Origin: an uncultured Lachnospiraceae bacterium
GTDB lineage: Bacteria; Bacillota; Clostridia; Lachnospirales; Lachnospiraceae
Assembly: GCA_949915905.1 (NCBI GenBank)
Contig: CATLEQ010000007.1
Location: forward strand, 1 to 38,035
Direction: 5' to 3'
Length of the DNA stretch: 38,035 nucleotides
Below the pieces are notes generated by a model. It saw nothing but the letters and a program-made list of their open reading frames with translations, was not told the DNA's origin and ran no database searches. The position numbers and the translations under genes were made by a program. Below are positions 18,905-26,820 of this stretch, in pieces. Numbering within the stretch: position 1 is the stretch's first letter; the number at the start of each line of letters is the position of its first letter.

Positions 18905-18956
18905 ATGCCGCGAGGGTCACATACCCCGTTGCTTGCGGCGGGGGTGTTGACTGTAA
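18905..18956 (+). repeat. Diverged partial copy of the 3' half of the metY-inserted element
   Basis: ATGCCGCGAGGGTCACATACCCCGTTGCTTGCGGCGGGGGTGTTGACTG aligns with 10019-10068 CTGCCGCGAGGGTGCAATACCCCGTAGCTTGCTGCGGGGTATTGCACTGAC. Confidence 0.75.
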
Positions 18957-19066
18957 GTGGCGGCTTAAGGGATTAGGTGGTGCCGCATGAGTATAATCTA
19001 CGTTGCGAAGAATATCACTAAGTGGGAAAAATGTCAATCCTTTTTAGAAAATCAAATACTTCATTG

Positions 19067-19867
19067 CTATTTCCATGTGATTTGTGTTGCCCTTCTCGGC
19101 ACGGAGCGGCGATATTCCACGTTTGGATATCCAAGTAACATACAGGCACAAATTCGTGTCTTTTCGATTCTCAGGTAATTACATCCATCTTCACTTAATG
19201 CAAGAGCCCGTTGAATGAATCCGCTGAATAGGACGCCAAGTCCTTCTGCGTGTGCCATCAGTTCAATGTTGGAGGCGGCAAGGCCGCCATCCAGAGGGGA
19301 CGCGGAGGTAATAACTAATAAGGATGGCGCGTTGAAGAACAACCGGTCATCCTGCCGGGATGCCAGGTGGGCGGCGTTCATGGAGCGGAGTTGCCGCACC
19401 AGGGGGCTTGTGCTCCCTTTCGATTTTTTTAGCTGCTCTATCAGAGCCGCGAAGCCGTCCCAGACATAGTTCTTTACCGTTTCCAGGTCGTTTTGAACCA
19501 CTACGTATTTTAAATCCTGGCCGTTACCGCTGGTAGCCGTAAAACGTCCGGCCTCTAATATTTTTTCCCATGTCTCTTTAGCAATACGCTTTTCCTGATA
19601 ATCGCGGATGCTTCTTCGACTCTTGATGAGACGCAAAAACTCTTCTCCGTCAACAAGGGATGTTTGGTTTTCAAATTCGATAATTCCATCCGAAGGGTAG
19701 TCTGAGATGTTTATCGCTTTTTGGGGACAGATTGCAAAGCAATGTCCGCATTCCATACAGCTTCTTTTCACGGACGCTTTCTCGTTTTCCAATGTCAGAT
19801 TCCTTACCGGACATTCCCGTACGCATACGCCGCATCCGGTACAAAGTTCTTTCATGATTTCAACCAT
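19067..19867 (-). CDS. Ferredoxin (2x[4Fe-4S])-nitroreductase fusion protein
   Basis: CTGCGVCVRECPVRNL...CMECGHCFAICPQKAI followed by nitroreductase IKSRRSIRDYQEKRIAKETWEKILEAGRFTATSGNGQ. GGAGGG RBS upstream of ATG at 19867. Confidence 0.92.
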   Translation of the reverse strand: MVEIMKELCTGCGVCVRECPVRNLTLENEKASVKRSCMECGHCFAICPQKAINISDYPSDGIIEFENQTSLVDGEEFLRLIKSRRSIRDYQEKRIAKETWEKILEAGRFTATSGNGQDLKYVVVQNDLETVKNYVWDGFAALIEQLKKSKGSTSPLVRQLRSMNAAHLASRQDDRLFFNAPSLLVITSASPLDGGLAASNIELMAHAEGLGVLFSGFIQRALALSEDGCNYLRIEKTRICACMLLGYPNVEYRRSVPRRATQITWK

Positions 19868-19907
19868 GTCAATTCCCTCCATTTTTGCGTTCGACTTTAG
19901 TATCATC

Positions 19908-19936
19908 ATTATAAATTTCTATCTTGTTCGGGTCAA
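19908..19936 (-). promoter_or_regulatory. Strong sigma-A-type promoter of the nitroreductase gene
   Basis: Minus strand TTGACC-N17-TATAAT. Confidence 0.75.
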
Positions 19937-20024
19937 TTGCATATTTCTACTATTTTTTTATTGCATATTTGCATAATCCTTTTTTGACGGTTAGAGGAAA
20001 TGTGACCAGACGGGAACGCGAAAC

Positions 20025-20083
20025 GTGTCGGTTTCGGATAAATAAAAAAGAGGATTGAGAAATTTAAGTGTTTTTGGTACAAT
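20025..20083 (+). promoter_or_regulatory. Promoter/upstream region of R-M operon, homologous to 22949-23008
   Basis: GTGTCGGTTTCGGATAAAT...TTGAGA-N17-TACAAT. Confidence 0.75.
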
Positions 20084-20121
20084 GGAATTCGTTAGGAAGA
20101 TAAAGAAAAAGAGGTAATCTT

Positions 20122-21156
20122 ATGTTTACGACGATAGAATTGTTTGCCGGTGCGGGAGGGCTTGCCCTCGGAGTTGAGAATGCAGGATTTGAAACACTTG
20201 GATTGATTGAGCTGGATAAGGACGCGGCAGACACGTTAAAGCAAAACAGGCCTGGTTGGAACGTGATACAAGACGATATAGCCAATATTTCATGTTTGAA
20301 TCTGGAAGAATATTTCCATATAAAGAAAGGTGAATTGGACTTGCTTTCAGGAGGGGCGCCATGCCAGGCGTTTTCCTATGCGGGTAAGAGGTTGGGACTG
20401 GAGGATGCGAGGGGAACGCTTTTTTATCATTATGCATTATTTCTTCAAAAACTGCAACCAAAGATGTTCTTGTTTGAAAATGTCAGGGGTCTGCTTACGC
20501 ATGATCATGGAAATACATATAAGACGATATTGCATATTTTCAAGCAAGCGGGCTATACGATAGATAAAGATATACTGAATGCATGGGATTATGGAGCTCC
20601 GCAAAAAAGGGAGCGATTAATTACGGTGGGAATTAGAAACGATTGGGCAGATAAGATAAAGTACAGTTTTCCAAAACCACATAAATATAAGCCGGTGTTA
20701 AGGGACGTTTTATTAGATTGTCCGGACGGTCCCTATATTCCTTATGGAGAAAAAAAGAGAAAGATATTCGAGTTGGTTCCGCCAGGAGGATATTGGAGGG
20801 ATATTGACCCGGATATAGCGAAGGAATACATGAAAAGTTGTTGGGAAATGGGAGGGGGAAGAACGGGCATTTTGCGTAGAATGAGTTTGGATGAGCCGTC
20901 GTTGACCGTATTGACGTCGCCGTCACAAAAGCAGACGGAACGTTGTCATCCTCTGGAGGCAAGGCCGTTTACGGTGCGGGAAAATGCCAGGTGCCAGATG
21001 TTTCCGGACGATTGGGAATTTTGCGGAAATGTTTCTTCTCAATATAAGCAAGTGGGAAATGCGGTTCCGGTCAGTTTGGCATATGACATTGCGGTAGAAA
21101 TACGCAATTCGCTGGAAATGATGGCGGAAAAGAAAAAATTTAAGGAGGCCATGTGA
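20122..21156 (+). CDS. DNA (cytosine-5-)-methyltransferase (type II, putative GGNCC specificity)
   Basis: TIELFAGAGGLALGVENAGFETLGLIELDKDAADTL; GGAPCQAFSYAGKRLGLEDARG; FENVRGLL; QVGNAVPVSLA. Confidence 0.94.
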   Translation: MFTTIELFAGAGGLALGVENAGFETLGLIELDKDAADTLKQNRPGWNVIQDDIANISCLNLEEYFHIKKGELDLLSGGAPCQAFSYAGKRLGLEDARGTLFYHYALFLQKLQPKMFLFENVRGLLTHDHGNTYKTILHIFKQAGYTIDKDILNAWDYGAPQKRERLITVGIRNDWADKIKYSFPKPHKYKPVLRDVLLDCPDGPYIPYGEKKRKIFELVPPGGYWRDIDPDIAKEYMKSCWEMGGGRTGILRRMSLDEPSLTVLTSPSQKQTERCHPLEARPFTVRENARCQMFPDDWEFCGNVSSQYKQVGNAVPVSLAYDIAVEIRNSLEMMAEKKKFKEAM

Positions 21157-22046
21157 TGAGTTGGCGATTGAATTTTATATCGGAGGAGGATTTCGTAAGG
21201 CATGTAGGGGCAACGATAGAAAAATATGGTGAGAAATTAAAATCATACGATTTGAAGCGGTTTAATAAAAATATCATTGACCCCATAAAAATGATTTTTG
21301 ATAAAATGGTATACCAGACCTCGTGGGAGGAGATGATTGGGAATGAAATATTTCGCCAACGTGATAAATCAAATAATAATGACATTGGCTATTTCCATCA
21401 AAGAATTTTTCAATATATTGATAGATGCAGGGTGCCTGAGAATGGAAAAGAGGGCGGCTGGGACGTGATTTACCAAAACGAGGCTGGAATCGTATTGCCA
21501 GAGGGGGAGGTTGTCCATACTATTTATGTGGAAATGAAAAATAAGCATAATACGATGAATTCTGCTTCGGCCGGAAAAACGTATATAAAAATGCAGAATC
21601 AATTGTTGAAAGATGACGACTGCGCGTGCTTCCTTGTAGAAGCCATCGCGCAAAAATCGCAGAATATAAAATGGGAAACTACGGTGGATAAAAATCGGGT
21701 GTCACATAAGAGAATAAGACGTGTGAGTCTGGATCGTTTTTATGCCATTACGACGGGGGAGGAGTACGCTTTTCGTGACACGTGCATGGTTCTTCCCGGC
21801 GTGATAGAAAAAGTGGTAAAGCATGGGGGTGAAATTCACGTTCCGCATGACACGGTGTTGCAGCAGTTGGAGGAAATCGTTGCTTCGTCAGGGAGGAAAA
21901 TGGATGACATGTCCATTGCCATTGCCATATACATGCTTGGCTTTGATTCCTATCTGGGATTTGAAAAACTGCTGGAAAATGACGGGAACGAGGCGAGTAA
22001 AGAATGTCTAAATAGGATTGGGTCTTATGAAAAAAGAATGGGCTGA
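21156..22046 (+). CDS. Type II restriction endonuclease, Eco47II/Sau96I-like family
   Basis: FISEEDFVRHVGATIEKYGEKLKSYDLKRFNKNIIDPIKMIFD...EIFRQRDKSNNNDIGYFHQRIFQYI...YVEMKNKHNTMNSASAGKTYIKMQNQ; TGATG stop-start overlap with MTase. Confidence 0.88.
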   Translation: MSWRLNFISEEDFVRHVGATIEKYGEKLKSYDLKRFNKNIIDPIKMIFDKMVYQTSWEEMIGNEIFRQRDKSNNNDIGYFHQRIFQYIDRCRVPENGKEGGWDVIYQNEAGIVLPEGEVVHTIYVEMKNKHNTMNSASAGKTYIKMQNQLLKDDDCACFLVEAIAQKSQNIKWETTVDKNRVSHKRIRRVSLDRFYAITTGEEYAFRDTCMVLPGVIEKVVKHGGEIHVPHDTVLQQLEEIVASSGRKMDDMSIAIAIYMLGFDSYLGFEKLLENDGNEASKECLNRIGSYEKRMG

Positions 22047-22113
22047 AAATCTGGATTTGGGAAGGGAGTGCTGTGGGAAATCGACATGCTATTGGATAAA
22101 GTTGGAAAAGAGT

Positions 22114-22158
22114 TTCCCCATGGTTTGTTGGAAGTCCAAACCATGGGGAATGTGTTTT
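22114..22158 (+). terminator. Rho-independent terminator after R-M operon
   Basis: TTCCCCATGGTTTG-N9-CAAACCATGGGGAA followed by tgtgttttt. Confidence 0.8.
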
Positions 22159-22160
22159 TA

Positions 22161-22534
22161 TCACCTGAGGTTGTTTGTATAGTCCTTCGCGTCCGGGAAG
22201 AATACCGGCCTGTCATAAGCAATCGGCAGATATTCCTTTCGCCGTGTCTCATACAAGGGTTGCATGTGCGGTTGAATCCGCATCGTCTTTGTGCCGGAGA
22301 TGAGCCTTCCTTCTTTTACGAAGCCCTCCGGGCGGATAGCTCTTTTGCCATTCGATTCCGCCATATTTCAAGCTCCCCGTGCCGGTCAGGTTCTCTTGAC
22401 AAGTCGCGCAGCTCGCCATAATCATTTTCCAGGTCAAATAATTGCTCCCTGCCGCTGCCGGGAATCGGCAGTCCGGCCAGTCCCCGGAAATCGCGTATCC
22501 ATTGAGCGGCTTGTATATCCGAAGCGCGGATCAT
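22161..22534 (-). pseudogene. C-terminal remnant of a sulfatase, frameshifted
   Basis: Minus frames: REQLFDLENDYGELRDLSREPDRHGELEIWRNRMAKEL then (other frame) RPEGFVKEGRLISGT...QPHMQPLYETRRKEYLPIAYDRPVFFPDAKDYTNNLR; sulfatase tail pattern split over two frames. Confidence 0.65.
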
Positions 22535-22948
22535 GCCACGAATCTTTCAGAATTACAGAAGATTCACAATACGATGTTGAAAGATTTTTCCCAGCGCGTG
22601 CACAAGCACAAGCTGAAGCAAGGAATGTCTTTGCAGGTCAAGCTTTGCCATGATTATATTCAGATGCATGTTACCGATTCGCTGGATTTGGACACGCTTG
22701 CGGATGCCGTAGGGTATTCCAAGTATTATCTTTGCCACAAGTTTCAGGAGGAAACCGGCATGACGGTTCAAAAGTACATTCACCAGGAACGGATGGAATA
22801 TGCCAAGCAACAGTTGCGCCTGACGAAGGAAAACGTTCAGGATATCAGCGACCGATTGCATTACTGCAATCCGAGTCATTTCTCTTCCCGCTTCCGGGCG
22901 TACACGGGAATGACGCCGAAGGAGTATAGGGAAAAGAATATCCAATAG
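22535..22948 (+). pseudogene. AraC-family regulator, C-terminal fragment (DNA-binding domain only)
   Basis: NLSELQKIHNTMLKDFSQRV...LKLCHDYIQMHVTDSLDLDTLADAVGYSKYYLCHKFQEETGMTVQKYIHQERMEYAKQQL...DISDRLHYCNPSHFSSRFRAYTGMTPKEYRE; no N-terminal sensor domain or own start region. Confidence 0.8.
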
Positions 22949-23008
22949 GTGTCGGCTTCGGATAAATGGAAAAAATTCATTGCGTATCAGGCGTTTTTTG
23001 GATACAAT
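22949..23008 (+). promoter_or_regulatory. Promoter/upstream region of Septu-like operon, homologous to 20025-20083
   Basis: GTGTCGGCTTCGGATAAAT...TTGCGT-N17-TACAAT. Confidence 0.75.
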
Positions 23009-23040
23009 GATAATAGTCGTTGAAGCTGGAGGAAAAGCAG

Positions 23041-24324
23041 ATGTATTTTGAAAAGATAGAAATCGAAAATTTCAGGTCAATAGTAAGTATGGAATTAAAT
23101 TTCAAGCCGGGAGTGAATTTGCTTATAGGTGACAATGGGGTGGGGAAAACCTCTATATTGGATGCAATTGTCATTGCGTTGGGTGGCTATCTAAATGGGG
23201 TAAACGGAGTTTCCGCGAAAAATATTGTCATGGCAGATGTAAGGCTTAATACAGTGAATGTGGGAAGTGTGTCTACGAGTATCCAATATCATACGCCGGT
23301 AAGAATAGGTTGTGAATTGAACGTGGACAATCAGATTTATAAATGGGAGAGGATTCGCGAGGATGAATCGCCCAGGCGAAATACGAAAATCGTTAAAAGG
23401 GACGGGGATATTTCAAGATATGCGAAAGAGATTACCAACGACGTTGCACAAGAGCTACCGGTTTTCAGTTATCAGAGCTCTGTTCGTGCATCACAAACCC
23501 GGCGGGGGGATTTTGGCGCGGAGATGAAGAAAAAGATGGATGACAGAAGGTGCGGGTATTTAGGGTGCTTGGATTCTGTTCTTGATTTGAAACGGGTAAA
23601 AGAATGGTGCTATGAGATGCAGCGAGTTGAGTTCGAACAAGAAAAAAAGATAGCGGAGTATGAGCAATTTAAAGAAATCGTAGGTACCGTCATGCAATGG
23701 ATGAGCGAACTGAAAGAAGCTCCGAAAGTGTATTATTCAAGACAACATCGAGATATTGTTTATGCGGAGAAAAATGAGGTGTTGCCCATATCGTGTCTGA
23801 GTGCGGGGTATCAGTCGGTATTGTGGATGGTAATGGATATTGCCTATCGCCTGGCCACCCTGAATCCGGGAAAAATGAATTTAAATGAAAGCAAAGGCGT
23901 GGTTCTGATTGACGAAGTGGATATGCATTTGCATCCAAAGTGGCAGTGGAATGTGATTAAGACTTTGGAAAAAACGTTTCCGAATATTCAGTTCATTATT
24001 GCGACGCATTCTCCCATAATTATTTCTTCATGTAAAAAGGGAAATTTGATTTTGATTGATGGTGAGCAAAAAGTAACTTATTTAAAAAATGCGTATGGTT
24101 ATTCGGTTAATGATGTTCTTGAATTATGTCAGGGGAGTTCGGACGTTTTGAAAAATATCAAAGTGACGAGGGAAAAAATTGATGTCGCGATAGCGGAAAA
24201 TGATTTTGATAAAGCGACCCGTCTTTTGGAGAACATGATTGAGGAATATGGACTGGACAATACGGAAGTCATAAAGGTAAAAACGGAATTGGATATGGAG
24301 AAGTTCTTGGAAGAGGAAATATGA
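23041..24324 (+). CDS. AAA/ABC-type ATPase, PtuA-like (Septu defence)
   Basis: FEKIEIENFRSI...LLIGDNGVGKTSILDAI (Walker A), LSAGYQS signature, GVVLIDEVDMHLHPKWQW (Walker B), FIIATHSPIII. GGAGG RBS before ATG 23041. Confidence 0.85.
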   Translation: MYFEKIEIENFRSIVSMELNFKPGVNLLIGDNGVGKTSILDAIVIALGGYLNGVNGVSAKNIVMADVRLNTVNVGSVSTSIQYHTPVRIGCELNVDNQIYKWERIREDESPRRNTKIVKRDGDISRYAKEITNDVAQELPVFSYQSSVRASQTRRGDFGAEMKKKMDDRRCGYLGCLDSVLDLKRVKEWCYEMQRVEFEQEKKIAEYEQFKEIVGTVMQWMSELKEAPKVYYSRQHRDIVYAEKNEVLPISCLSAGYQSVLWMVMDIAYRLATLNPGKMNLNESKGVVLIDEVDMHLHPKWQWNVIKTLEKTFPNIQFIIATHSPIIISSCKKGNLILIDGEQKVTYLKNAYGYSVNDVLELCQGSSDVLKNIKVTREKIDVAIAENDFDKATRLLENMIEEYGLDNTEVIKVKTELDMEKFLEEEI

Positions 24325-24325
24325 C

Positions 24326-25075
24326 ATGATATACATTAGCAAACAAAAACCAGATAAAGAAATTTTGGATAAAATTGCGGAAATAAAAAATTCTTCAGAA
24401 TGGAAGCGGGCGGAAAATGGAGATACAAAAGCAATACGTCAATGTTTTGACAACTTGCCGAAAGCGCATATCAGGAAAAGAATATTGCAGGAACAGCATT
24501 ATCTATGTGCATATTGTATGCGGCGAATCAATGATAATCCGCTTTACACAACGATAGAACACTGGTTTCCGCTTAGTAAGGATAAAGAACGGGCATTGGA
24601 CTATAATAATATGATTGGAGTCTGTAGAGGGGGCGCATCTTCTGATGATGTGGCAGAGGGGAATAAACGTGAATTATGTTGCGATGCTTATAAAGGCGAC
24701 GAAGAAATTACAATAAATCCGTTAAACCCGGCACATATGAAATTGATTAAATATACAAAGGACGGGGTGATATATACGTCCAATCCTAAATTGGACGAGG
24801 ACATAAAAGAGAGATTACGATTAAATGGCGTGTTTCATTCTGACGGGAGCTTTAAATGTGATACGACAACGGGATTGGTGAAAGGCCGCAGAGATGCATA
24901 TCAGAAGAGCAGGATGATTATCGAGGTGCTTGATCGAAAAAGAAAGTTAACGTCAGCTGCTGTCAGGAAACAAATCGATAAGATGGAACAAGCGGAAATG
25001 AGGGAAGAATTTGTCGGTGTTGTTGTTTTCTTTTTGGAAAGAAAGTATAAATCATTGGTGAGTCAAGGAAAATAG
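24326..25075 (+). CDS. HNH nuclease, PtuB-like (Septu defence)
   Basis: LCAYCMRRI...TIEHWFPLSKDKERALDYNNMIGVCRGG...CCDAYKGDEEITINPLNP; directly follows ATPase. Confidence 0.83.
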   Translation: MIYISKQKPDKEILDKIAEIKNSSEWKRAENGDTKAIRQCFDNLPKAHIRKRILQEQHYLCAYCMRRINDNPLYTTIEHWFPLSKDKERALDYNNMIGVCRGGASSDDVAEGNKRELCCDAYKGDEEITINPLNPAHMKLIKYTKDGVIYTSNPKLDEDIKERLRLNGVFHSDGSFKCDTTTGLVKGRRDAYQKSRMIIEVLDRKRKLTSAAVRKQIDKMEQAEMREEFVGVVVFFLERKYKSLVSQGK

Positions 25076-25095
25076 GATGAAAAAAGTGATTTCCC

Positions 25096-25154
25096 TTGCA
25101 TTTGCTTTAAAATAGTGTTAATATAGCGTTAATACAATTAACAGTGCGTTAATA
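25096..25154 (+). promoter_or_regulatory. Promoter with helically phased GTTAATA repeats
   Basis: TTGCAT-N17-TAATAT; GTTAATA at 25117, 25128, 25148 plus an inverted copy near 25136. Confidence 0.55.
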
Positions 25155-25238
25155 CATAAATGGCATTCTTGGGATAGGAATGAAGAGACGGTCTGGTTTG
25201 TGTGGGAATGCCGTGTACGGCGCGCAGAAGGAGGAGCT

Positions 25239-26816
25239 ATGTTACAGACGGCGGAGATTTTTCAAAGTGGGATGATGTTGCAGCGGGAGAAGCCGATTAC
25301 CGTATGGGGGACGGCGGAGCCGGACGCACAGGTGACGGTGGAGATTCAAGGGCAGAGCGCGCAGGCGAAAGCGGACGAGAGCGGGGCGTGGAGCGTGTCC
25401 GTTCCGGCACTTGCGGCATCGGCATCGGAGACGATGACAGTCAAGACGGGAGACGAGGCACTCGTGTACGAGGACGTGGCGGTCGGGGAAGTGTGGCTGG
25501 CCGGTGGGCAGTCGAACATGGAGTTTGCGATGCGCTATGAGAAGCATAAGGCAGAGGCACTTGAGACGTGCGAGAATCCACGGGTTCGTTTTTATGACGT
25601 GCCGGAGGTTTGTTACGACGGCCAGCGTGAGGAGTTCGATTACAGCCGTATGGCCGTTTGGCGCAAGGCGACGAAGGAAGATTTGGATTATTTCAGTGCC
25701 GTCGGATATTATTTCCAGAAAGAGTTGGAGAAGACGTTGGACGTGCCGGTAGGTATCGTCGGATGTAACTGGGGCGGCACGACGGCCAGCGTGTGGATGT
25801 CAAGGGAGACGCTGGAGCGCGTGGGCGAGCCGTGGATACGGTGGTTCGAGCAGAAATGCGAGGGGCGCGACATGGAGGCGTATTGGAAGGAGCAGCATGG
25901 CAACCCGATGAACGACCAAGGGAATCCGTTTAACCAGTTTTCGGAGATGATCATGCCGAGGACGCTGAGCGACGAGGAGGTTCAGCAGTTTTTTGGCGGC
26001 ATGCTCGCCAATGTGCCGGAGGGTGTCGATATCGCGGAAATGATGGCAAGCATGTTAGATGCCAAGACGTTTCCAAGCTGCCTTTACGAGCACATGGTAA
26101 AGACGATTGCGCCTTACGGGGTTCGCGGCATCCTTTGGTATCAGGGGGAAAGTGATGACGACATACCGGGCATGAACGTCTTGTACAAGGACATGCTGAC
26201 GGGACTGATTGGCGACTGGCGGGCACTGTGGGGCGAGGAACTGCCGTTCCTGTTCGTGCAGCTTCCGGGCTATGAGCGGTGGCTTCACAATACGCAGAAG
26301 AATCATTATCCGGTGATTCGCAAGTGCCAGGAGGACGTGGCGAAGACGGTCAAAGGCGCGCACCTTTGCTCCATTGCCGACGTGGGTGAGGAGTTTGACA
26401 TCCATCCGAAGGATAAGAAGACGGTCGGGGAGCGTTTGTCTTTGTTGGCAAGGCATTACGTGTATGGAGAAGATATTTTGTGCGACGCGCCGGTGGCGAA
26501 GGAAGCCGTGCGGGACGGCAGGCAAATCACGATTACGTTTGAAAATGCCGGAGCCGGATTACATATCAAGGGTGAGGAATTGTCCGCGATGCGGGTCATG
26601 GTGGAAGATGGGTCTGCATTTTTCGACGGGGAAGATGAAGCGGAGGCGGAAGGAGTCGCGTTTACGGCGAAGGTGGACGGCGACAAGCTGGTGCTGACGT
26701 TGAAGGAGGAAACGGACAAAAGGGTGAAGGTGGCGTTTGCCAGGACGAGATGGTATCTGGTAAACTTGTACAATGAGGCGGGTATCCCGGCGATACCGTT
26801 TGAGATGGAGGTATAA
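25239..26816 (+). CDS. Sialate O-acetylesterase-type SGNH carbohydrate esterase
   Basis: IFQSGMMLQREKPITVWGTAEP...EVWLAGGQSNMEFAMR...VGIVGCNWGGTTASVWMS...GILWYQGESD...FLFVQLPGY. ATG at 25239 after AGGAGG. Confidence 0.9.
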   Translation: MLQTAEIFQSGMMLQREKPITVWGTAEPDAQVTVEIQGQSAQAKADESGAWSVSVPALAASASETMTVKTGDEALVYEDVAVGEVWLAGGQSNMEFAMRYEKHKAEALETCENPRVRFYDVPEVCYDGQREEFDYSRMAVWRKATKEDLDYFSAVGYYFQKELEKTLDVPVGIVGCNWGGTTASVWMSRETLERVGEPWIRWFEQKCEGRDMEAYWKEQHGNPMNDQGNPFNQFSEMIMPRTLSDEEVQQFFGGMLANVPEGVDIAEMMASMLDAKTFPSCLYEHMVKTIAPYGVRGILWYQGESDDDIPGMNVLYKDMLTGLIGDWRALWGEELPFLFVQLPGYERWLHNTQKNHYPVIRKCQEDVAKTVKGAHLCSIADVGEEFDIHPKDKKTVGERLSLLARHYVYGEDILCDAPVAKEAVRDGRQITITFENAGAGLHIKGEELSAMRVMVEDGSAFFDGEDEAEAEGVAFTAKVDGDKLVLTLKEETDKRVKVAFARTRWYLVNLYNEAGIPAIPFEMEV

Positions 26817-26820
26817 TGAA

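Noticed and set aside
23041-25075. Retron (Ec78-type) because of PtuAB-like genes
   Set aside because: No reverse transcriptase or msr/msd-like region next to the pair; best described as stand-alone Septu-like.
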